Assembly: GCF_014845095.1 (NCBI RefSeq)
Contig: NZ_NKUG01000043.1
Coordinates: forward strand, 1-64,000
Length of the DNA: 64,000 nucleotides
Origin: Methylobacterium bullatum
GTDB lineage: Bacteria; Pseudomonadota; Alphaproteobacteria; Rhizobiales; Beijerinckiaceae
Direction of reading: 5' to 3'
The notes below the pieces were generated by a model. That model searched no databases. It saw only the letters and a list, made by a program, of their open reading frames with translations, and had not been told where the DNA came from. The first letter of the stretch is position 1, and every line of letters starts with the position of its first letter. The position numbers and the translations under genes were made by a program. Below are positions 58,057 to 64,000 of the stretch, piece by piece.

Positions 58057-60609
58057 TCAGGCGGCCAGCACCGTGTTGCGCTCCACATGCAGCACCGCGC
58101 CGAAGGGATCGTTCGCGTCGAGGGTGTCGGCACTCGGCAGGCAGACGATGAGGCCGCGACCGGCCCTCGCCGCGCGCAGGCTGGTGAGGCGCTCCCGGAT
58201 CTCGGCGGACTTGCCGTCGTCGAGGGCGATGGCGACGACGACGATGTCCGGCTTGCGCACGAGGCAGCGGGCGAGGTCGATGCCGATGCGCTCGCGCGAG
58301 CCGATGGCGTTCTCCCCGAGGCTCGCCCCGCCGCCGCCCATGCCCGGCTCCACACGGCTTGCGAGGCCGAGCCGGTAGACGGCGGATTCGAGGTGCTGCT
58401 GGACGAGGACGCGGCGCACCAGCGCCCGCACGCGCTGTTCGGCCCCCGCCTCCTCGCCGTTGATGCGGCCGAACAGCAGGTTCTCCTCCAGGCTGGCGGC
58501 CGGGTTGAGCCGAGTGGGATCGTAGAACTCGACGCTCGCGCGCAGGCTCTGCGGCATCAGCCGGGCGAAGGAATGGCGCGCGGCGACGATGCGGTCCTCG
58601 AAGGCGGCGTCGATGAGGCCGAACCGGTGCCGGGTCTCGCTGTAGCGGAGCGCCAGCCCGATCAGGCGCTTGCGGTCGCGCTGTCCCGCCGGCCCCCGGC
58701 GCCAGCCCTTCGCCTCCGGCTGACGGCTGACGAGATCCTCGAAGAATCCGCGCTCGGCCGCCGGGAACAGCGAGAACGCATCGAAGAGGGGGTGATCGTC
58801 CGGAAGGTCGGCGAAGATCTCGATGGTGCTGCGCGCCACCTGCAGCCCGATCTCGGTGAAGGGCCGGGTCAGGTCCTCGGCCTCCAGCACCGCGCGCAGG
58901 TAGGGATGGGCGGCGATATGGCTGCCGGAGAAGGCGGAGCCCACGGCCTCGCCGAACAGGATGTTCTCGCCCACCGTCGCCTGATGGTTGTAGCGGGCGG
59001 GATCGAACGGCTCCACCAGCCGCGCCGCCTTGTCCGCCACCAGGGCCTCGCGCACGGCGTGTCGGGCGGCGACGATCGTCTTCGCGACGGCCGGCTCGGC
59101 CGCCGGGTCCACCGTGCCTTCGAGGCCGCGCGCATAGACGAAGGCGTCGAGTCCGGTCAGGCGCAGCACCTCGATGAGGTCCGCCTCCGAGGGACGCTCC
59201 TGGCGCGCCGCGCCGTAGAGGATGTTCTGCTCCAGCGTGCCCTCGATCAGGATCGCCTCGGCGCCCGCCAGGGCGATGTGGCTGGCCCGCTCGGCCGGAT
59301 CGAGGCTGCGCAGGTCGATCCCGTCATAGGTCACCGAGCCCGCGGTCGGTTCGAGCTGGCCGGCCAGCAGGGCGGCCAGCGCCCGCGCGCCGCTGCCGCG
59401 TTCTCCGACGATGGCGAGGTGAGACGGCATCGCCACGGTGACGTCGACACCGGTGAGGCGCTCCCCGCTGGCGGGATCGTAGACGCCGACCCCGGACGCG
59501 GCGAGCGTTCCGCCCTTCGGCAAGGCGGCGAATGGCCCGGGCCTGTAGCCGCCGCGACTTTCGAGGGAGACGAGGGTCGCTGCGAGATCGCGGAAGACCG
59601 GGGACACCCCCTCGTGGATCGAGCGCAGGCGCAGGGTCACCGCCAGGGCGAGGACGGCGAGGGCGAAGCCACCGCCGGCCGCCACCAGGGCGCCCGGCGC
59701 CACGGGAGGCGCCGTGCCGCTCTCGCCGCGCCACAGAGCCACGGCCAGCATGATGGCGGGCAGCAGGACGCCGAGGGCGAGGGAGGGCGCCCGCGCGAAG
59801 GCGAGGGAGGATTCGGCGGCAGCGAGGGCATCGCGGATCGCCGCCCCCCTGGCCGCGAGACGGCCGCGCTCGAACGCCTCGGCCCCATGGGCACGCACCG
59901 CCGGGACCCGCCGGATGAGGTCGGAGAGGAACCGTTCCGCCGAGACACCGGAACTGAGGCGCAGGATCGTCCGCTTACGGGTGCGGCGGAGGATCAGGAG
60001 GCGGGCGAGGGCGGCGGCGAGAAGTCCCACCGCCACCGTCGGCACCAGCCTCGGGGCAGCGAGGCCGGCCATGGCGAGGGCCAGGATCATGGTCGCCAGA
60101 GCGGTGACCGGGACGACGATGCCGAGGCCGAACAGGGTGTCGATCCGCGCCAGCATCGCGCCCACATGCTGTGCCAGGCTGCGGGCCTCGTCCCGTGCGG
60201 CCGTGGGGGCGTGCAGGATCGCCGTGGTCACCCGTTCGTTGAGGAGACGGATCGTCCGGGACTGGGCGGAGAAGCACAGGCGCGCCACGATCCAGCCCAG
60301 GGCCGCCGCGAGCATGGCGACGGCGGCGAGGCCGGTCAGCGCCCACAGGATCACGTCGACGGGCGGAAGGGGCCAGCCGGAGACGACCACCAGGGCCGGC
60401 TCACCGGCCGCGTTCCAGGGCCGTTCCATGGCGATCCGGAGGAAGGGAACGGTTTGCGCCGGCGCCTGGACCAAGACGCTCACGAGATCGCGCAGGCAGA
60501 GCAGGGCGAACAAAGCGAGGGGAAGGCCGATCCCCAATGTCAGGGCGATGGCGGAAACCTGGAGTGTCCGCGCCGACTTCCAGGCGAAGGCGATCGGATC
60601 ACGATCCAT
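58057..60609 (-). CDS. ABC-transporter-like protein with degenerate ATPase motifs
   Basis: The 850-residue protein has an N-terminal membrane part with about five or six hydrophobic helices (about 15-345) like an ABC exporter. A nucleotide-binding-like region follows. The Walker A position (about 401-408) reads GERGSGAR, lacking the lysine. ENILYG and ENILFG/ENLLFG Q-loop-like blocks occur three times (about 460, 540 and 710). The signature area reads ENAIGSRERIGIDLARCLVRKPDIVVV, without LSGGQ, and the Walker B end is ALDD in place of DEA. Related long proteins with repeated ENILFG blocks are known to me from Hyphomicrobiales as ABC proteins of unknown substrate. ATP hydrolysis looks doubtful. 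Confidence 0.75.
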   Translation of the reverse strand: MDRDPIAFAWKSARTLQVSAIALTLGIGLPLALFALLCLRDLVSVLVQAPAQTVPFLRIAMERPWNAAGEPALVVVSGWPLPPVDVILWALTGLAAVAMLAAALGWIVARLCFSAQSRTIRLLNERVTTAILHAPTAARDEARSLAQHVGAMLARIDTLFGLGIVVPVTALATMILALAMAGLAAPRLVPTVAVGLLAAALARLLILRRTRKRTILRLSSGVSAERFLSDLIRRVPAVRAHGAEAFERGRLAARGAAIRDALAAAESSLAFARAPSLALGVLLPAIMLAVALWRGESGTAPPVAPGALVAAGGGFALAVLALAVTLRLRSIHEGVSPVFRDLAATLVSLESRGGYRPGPFAALPKGGTLAASGVGVYDPASGERLTGVDVTVAMPSHLAIVGERGSGARALAALLAGQLEPTAGSVTYDGIDLRSLDPAERASHIALAGAEAILIEGTLEQNILYGAARQERPSEADLIEVLRLTGLDAFVYARGLEGTVDPAAEPAVAKTIVAARHAVREALVADKAARLVEPFDPARYNHQATVGENILFGEAVGSAFSGSHIAAHPYLRAVLEAEDLTRPFTEIGLQVARSTIEIFADLPDDHPLFDAFSLFPAAERGFFEDLVSRQPEAKGWRRGPAGQRDRKRLIGLALRYSETRHRFGLIDAAFEDRIVAARHSFARLMPQSLRASVEFYDPTRLNPAASLEENLLFGRINGEEAGAEQRVRALVRRVLVQQHLESAVYRLGLASRVEPGMGGGGASLGENAIGSRERIGIDLARCLVRKPDIVVVAIALDDGKSAEIRERLTSLRAARAGRGLIVCLPSADTLDANDPFGAVLHVERNTVLAA

Positions 60610-60863
60610 CGACGTTTCCCTCCGGCGGCCCGCGCCGGGTACGGTCCATCATCCGAGGTCGGCTTAGAGGATCGCCGCCGGGCAGGGAAGGCGCGAGTCC
60701 GCCGGTGAGGAATCTTGTCGTGTCGCCCGGCACATGCGCCTCCGCGGTTGTCGGCCGTGCCAAACACTCCTAGGTTTGTGTCTCCCCGGCGTCCTCGGCG
60801 CCCGCTCCCCCCACAGCCCGCTTTCTCGTCGCAAGCGCATCGCCAGAAGCTGCAAGATTTTCC

Positions 60864-61721
60864 ATGTGCGAATTGCTCGGCATGAGCGCGAACGTGCCCA
60901 CCGACATCCGTTTCTCCTTCGCGGGCCTCGCCCGGCGCGGCGGGGAGACCGGGCCTCACGCCGATGGATGGGGCATCACCTTCTACGAGGGGCGGGGCGC
61001 GCGCGCCTTCCACGAGCCCGAGCCGAGCGCGCGCTCGGTTCTGGCCAAGCTCCTGCGCGACTACGCGATCAAGAGCCGGATCGTGATCGCGCATGTACGC
61101 AAGGCCAATCGGGGGCGGGTCGGGCTCGAGAACACCCATCCGTTCAGCCGCGAGCTCTGGGGACGGCGCTGGACCTTCGCCCATAACGGCCAGCTCAAGG
61201 GCGTGAAGAAGTGGCCGCTGACCTGGTTCAAGCCGGTGGGCTCCACCGACAGCGAATACGCCTTCTGCTGGATGCTCGACAGGCTGCAGGCCCGCTATCC
61301 GAGCCTGCCGAGCCCGGCGCGGCTCGACAACGCCGTCGCTGAACTCTGCGCCGAGCTGCACGGGCTCGGCGTGTTCAACATGCTGCTCAGCGACAGCCGG
61401 ACGCTCTATGCCCATTGCGGCAAGCGCCTGTGCTACCTCACCCGCTGCGCGCCCTTCGGCACCGCGACCCTCATCGACGAGGATTGGCACGTGGATTTCG
61501 CGCAGGAGACTCGGACCGACGACGTGGTGACGGTCATCGCCACCAAGGCGCTCACCCGCGACGAGTGCTGGACCGATGTGGAGCGCGGCCACATGCTCTC
61601 CCTGCGCGACGGCATCGTCCGCATCGTCAAGCCGGGCGCGCAAAAGCCGGTGCGGGTTCCGCCGCCCTGTTCCGGGGTCGGGCGTCCCGACGGTCAGACC
61701 GGCCAGGCCGCCTCGCGGTAG
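60864..61721 (+). CDS. Class II glutamine amidotransferase-like protein (YafJ/GATase_4)
   Basis: The 285-residue protein begins MCELLGMSAN, so after removal of Met, Cys2 is the N-terminal nucleophile of a class II amidotransferase. HADGWGITFY, IVIAHVRKANRG, NTHPFSRELWGRRWTFAHNG and GSTDSEYAF are the family blocks. There is no synthase domain, so the acceptor is unknown; related proteins include YafJ and EgtC. Its C-terminal end overlaps the convergent tenA-like gene by 28 bases. Confidence 0.9.
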   Translation: MCELLGMSANVPTDIRFSFAGLARRGGETGPHADGWGITFYEGRGARAFHEPEPSARSVLAKLLRDYAIKSRIVIAHVRKANRGRVGLENTHPFSRELWGRRWTFAHNGQLKGVKKWPLTWFKPVGSTDSEYAFCWMLDRLQARYPSLPSPARLDNAVAELCAELHGLGVFNMLLSDSRTLYAHCGKRLCYLTRCAPFGTATLIDEDWHVDFAQETRTDDVVTVIATKALTRDECWTDVERGHMLSLRDGIVRIVKPGAQKPVRVPPPCSGVGRPDGQTGQAASR

Positions 61722-62377
61722 GCCCCGTCCCAGAACATCCATTCGAGCTGGGTCGCGCGGGTGAAGGCGCGGTGCATCCGCTCTCGCAGCGCGGGCGAGA
61801 CATCCCGCGCGGCGGCATCCGTGGCCGCGATCATCTCGGCGACGGCGGTGCCGAATTCCTCGCCCGCGTAGGTGTCGATCCAGGCGGCGTAGGGATTGCC
61901 GGCGCTCGCCCGCGACAGGATGTCGGTGCCGATCTCGGCATAGATCCAGAAGCACGGCAGCAGGGCCGCGACCAGCACTTCGTAGGGTTCGCCGTAGGCC
62001 GTGGCGAGGAGATACGAGACGTAGTGGTCGCAAGGGGGCGACAGCGGCGAGGCGGCGAAGGTCTCCGCCGAGATGCCGTAATCCCGGAAGAAGCCGCCAT
62101 GGAGGGAGCGCTCGACCACGATGGCCGTCTCGGCGGCTTTCGCGAACTGCACGATGCCCTCGGGCTCGGGCGATTTCGCCGCGGCCAGTGCCAGCGCCCG
62201 GCCGAAGCCGATGAGGTAATGCGCGTCCTGCAGGATGTAGTGGCGAAAGCGGGCCTCGCCGAGGGTGCCGGCGGCGAGTTCGGCATTGAACGGCATCGTC
62301 CGGATGGCCTCGTAGGCCGCCGCGTTCCGTGTCCAGGCTTCGGCCGAGAAGCCGTTCTCGTCGACGGGGCGGATCAT
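61694..62377 (-). CDS. tenA: TenA-family thiaminase II/aminopyrimidine aminohydrolase
   Basis: TenA hydrolyses thiamin breakdown products (formyl-aminopyrimidine) for salvage of the pyrimidine. ATG 62377 gives 227 residues. The active-site cysteine is in LLPCFWIYAEIG, and the conserved Glu/aromatic block is LEWMFWDGAY near the C-terminus. RHYILQDAHYLIGFGRALA is the usual N-terminal signature. It overlaps the upstream aldose epimerase stop by four bases (ATGA), so the two are coupled. A role other than thiamin salvage is possible. Confidence 0.9.
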   Translation of the reverse strand: MIRPVDENGFSAEAWTRNAAAYEAIRTMPFNAELAAGTLGEARFRHYILQDAHYLIGFGRALALAAAKSPEPEGIVQFAKAAETAIVVERSLHGGFFRDYGISAETFAASPLSPPCDHYVSYLLATAYGEPYEVLVAALLPCFWIYAEIGTDILSRASAGNPYAAWIDTYAGEEFGTAVAEMIAATDAAARDVSPALRERMHRAFTRATQLEWMFWDGAYREAAWPV

Positions 62378-63261
62378 GAGCGCGGACCTTCCAGGGTAAG
62401 GCTGACCCCGTGGCGGGCACGCTGGCCGGGGGCGATGAGGCGCTGCGAATCCCGATCGGTCAGGTCGCCGTCGAAGCCGGCCCAGTCGGCGTAACCGGTC
62501 CAGCATTCCAGGGACAGGAACGGCGCGGTGGGCTTCGTCCAGATGGCGAGATGCGGGAAGTCCGAGACGTTCATGCGGATGGCGCTGCCATCGGGCGCGG
62601 TGAAGCGCATCCGCGCGCTCGCCGCATCGCGCAGGACGATGGCCTCGGCGAAGAGATCGGGATCGAGGGGCAGGATGCGACCTTCGAGGGGGAACGGACG
62701 CTCCTGGCGCAGGAGCAGGCCGCCATCCCCCACCTCGGGCGCCATCGCCCGTTCGGGGTGCTCGAACTCCACCGCGTAGCCGCCTCCGGCCTTGCGCTCC
62801 CCGCCGGCGAAGGGCCAGGGGAAGGCAGGGTGGAAGCCCAGGGCGTAGGGCAGGGCCGTCTCGCCGGTATTCTCGATCCAGATCTCGAAATCGAGATGGG
62901 CCGGGCCGACCCGCGTGGTGATGTCGAGCTGGAACGGATAGGGGTAGCGGGCGCGCGTCGCCTCGCTCTCGGTGAGACGCAGGGTGACGGTGTCGTCGCT
63001 CTGCGAAACGATGGCGAAGGGCAGGTCGCGGGCAAAACCGTGCTGGGCCATCGGATAGGCCGTGCCGTCCACCCGGACCACGCCGCCAGACGAGGCGCCC
63101 ACCACCGGGAAGAGCCAGGGCGCGTGCCGGTTCCAATGCGCCGGATCGCCGTTCCAGAGATACTCCCGGCCGCCCACCTGCCAGGAGACGGGCTCGGCAC
63201 CGGACGACGAGATCACCGCCACGGTGCCGTCGCCGGCCTTGAGAGTGATGCGGTCGCTCAT
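62374..63261 (-). CDS. Aldose 1-epimerase family protein
   Basis: This mutarotase-fold protein interconverts anomers of a hexose or hexose-6-phosphate. The 295-residue sequence includes YLWNGDPAHWNRHAPWLFPVVG, a histidine in YPMAQHGFARDLPF, YALGFHPAFPWPF, and LSLECWTGYADW near the C-terminus. It resembles the Lmo/YihR-type group of short aldose epimerases. It is the first gene of a two-gene unit with tenA. No sugar transport genes are near. Confidence 0.88.
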   Translation of the reverse strand: MSDRITLKAGDGTVAVISSSGAEPVSWQVGGREYLWNGDPAHWNRHAPWLFPVVGASSGGVVRVDGTAYPMAQHGFARDLPFAIVSQSDDTVTLRLTESEATRARYPYPFQLDITTRVGPAHLDFEIWIENTGETALPYALGFHPAFPWPFAGGERKAGGGYAVEFEHPERAMAPEVGDGGLLLRQERPFPLEGRILPLDPDLFAEAIVLRDAASARMRFTAPDGSAIRMNVSDFPHLAIWTKPTAPFLSLECWTGYADWAGFDGDLTDRDSQRLIAPGQRARHGVSLTLEGPRS

Positions 63262-63508
63262 GCGGTCTTCCTCGGTGCTGTCACGCTCGGGCTTTCATGC
63301 TGACGCGGTTGTGGCCGCAGGCTGAGCGCCGGTCTAGCCTCAACCGGGACGATTGAGCGTTCACCGTCGCGGAGAAATCCCGGCGCCGTGCCAAATTACC
63401 GATACGACCGCCCCGGCAAGTCAGGCATACAGTATTACGGTCAAGCTGATTCGGTCGGCCAAACCGGTTCCGTCTGGCTGAAACGTTCCCCATGGCCGAC
63501 CTCCCGTC

Positions 63509-64000
63509 ATGACGCTCACATCCCGTATCGTCGCGCTGGTCGTGCTCGCCCTCGTCCCCGCCATCGCGGTCCAGAGCTTCAACGAGCACGCGCTGCGCAG
63601 CGCCCGCGAGGATGCCGTGACGGCCTCGGCCCTGCGCAACGCCCGCGCGGTGGCGGAAGACCTCACTCAATTCGCCGGCGGCATGCGCCAGCTCCTCGAC
63701 ATCCTCGCGGAGGCTCCGTTCATCCGCGACCAGGAGGCGGCGGGGTGCACCAGCTTCTTGCGCTCCATCATCCGCAAGCTGTCGGGGGCGACGATCCTCA
63801 TCCTCGCAGATGCCGAGGGTCGTCTGGTCTGCAACAGCCGCGGGATGGAACGGGGCGCCTATTCCATCGGCGACCGGACCTATTTTCAGAAGGCCATGGT
63901 GTCGGGCGTGCCGGTTATCGGCGAGTACGTGCTCGGTCGCGGCAGCGGGGTTCCCACCATCCAGTTCGCCTATCCGATCCGGGATTCCGACGCCAAATCC
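63509..64000 (+). CDS. 5' part of a Cache-domain signal-transduction protein (truncated by the window end)
   Basis: ATG 63509 opens a frame that is still open after 164 codons at the window edge. A membrane helix (TSRIVALVVLALVPAIAVQS) is followed by a Cache-type periplasmic domain (DAEGRLVCNSRGMERG, IGDRTYFQKAMVSGVPVIGEYVLGR, IQFAYPIRDSD). Such sensors usually precede histidine kinase or GGDEF domains; the output domain is outside the window. It diverges from the aldose epimerase gene. Confidence 0.82.
   Translation, partial: MTLTSRIVALVVLALVPAIAVQSFNEHALRSAREDAVTASALRNARAVAEDLTQFAGGMRQLLDILAEAPFIRDQEAAGCTSFLRSIIRKLSGATILILADAEGRLVCNSRGMERGAYSIGDRTYFQKAMVSGVPVIGEYVLGRGSGVPTIQFAYPIRDSDAKS

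Overview
The window looks like chromosomal DNA of a GC-rich alphaproteobacterium of the order Hyphomicrobiales (Rhizobiales), most like Methylobacterium/Methylorubrum. The reasons are strong G/C bias at third codon positions, frequent GTG starts, the gene order chvI-chvG-hprK-EIIA-HPr, the block rplU-rpmA-obgE-proB-proA-nadD-rsfS-rlmH-envC-ctpA, and a separate small subunit of methylmalonyl-CoA mutase. The genus is an inference from gene order and protein character; no database was searched. No rRNA, tRNA, CRISPR array or insertion sequence was recognised.

Layout. 0-4.6 kb: envelope-stress two-component system ChvI/ChvG followed by a regulatory phosphotransferase branch (HPr kinase, EIIA of the mannose type, HPr). 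4.6-8.3 kb, minus strand: an unrecognised protein, a CobW-type metallochaperone GTPase and a D-Ala-D-Ala carboxypeptidase. 8.6-10.4 kb: queE-queD-queC (preQ0/queuosine synthesis); the last enzyme of that pathway, queG, lies at 34-35.3 kb. 11-16.2 kb: a divergent exopolysaccharide locus (polyprenyl-phosphate sugar transferase, WecG/TagA glycosyltransferase and UDP-glucuronate decarboxylase on minus; ExoF-like export protein on plus). 16.6-25.8 kb: Crp-family regulator, hybrid histidine kinase, lepA, a Cache-GGDEF diguanylate cyclase and a soluble GAF chemoreceptor. 26.2-29.3 kb: a single-chain restriction-modification enzyme whose best start is out of frame with the body. 29.3-36.2 kb: two small secreted proteins, methylmalonyl-CoA mutase small subunit, UppP, a glutathione transferase, queG and an epimerase. 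36.2-37.1 kb: an AT-rich gap. 37.1-44.2 kb: PAS-GGDEF-EAL protein, GNAT-type acyltransferase, HerA-like ATPase and a membrane chemoreceptor with a stop at codon 3 of its likely start. 44.3-56.5 kb: the conserved ribosome/proline/NAD/cell-division block, interrupted between obgE and proB by a low-GC segment with an RpfF-like (DSF signal synthase) gene. 56.5-64 kb: a palindromic intergenic repeat, an L,D-transpeptidase, a degenerate ABC-type protein, a class II glutamine amidotransferase, TenA, an aldose epimerase and the 5' part of a Cache-domain signalling protein.

The most notable signals are: the RpfF-like gene inserted between obgE and proB, beside a 40-codon relic still coupled to proB by an ATGA overlap; the one-base frameshift at the 5' end of the restriction-modification gene, with an unusual composition in its putative target-recognition region; the ATG-CTT-TGA start of the 42.5 kb chemoreceptor; the ABC-like protein without normal ATPase motifs; and the hybrid kinase whose C-terminal Hpt-like domain lacks the phospho-acceptor histidine. 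Second-messenger genes are dense here (one GGDEF and one GGDEF-EAL protein, plus a truncated Cache protein), so a link between a fatty-acid signal and cyclic-di-GMP is a reasonable but untested hypothesis.
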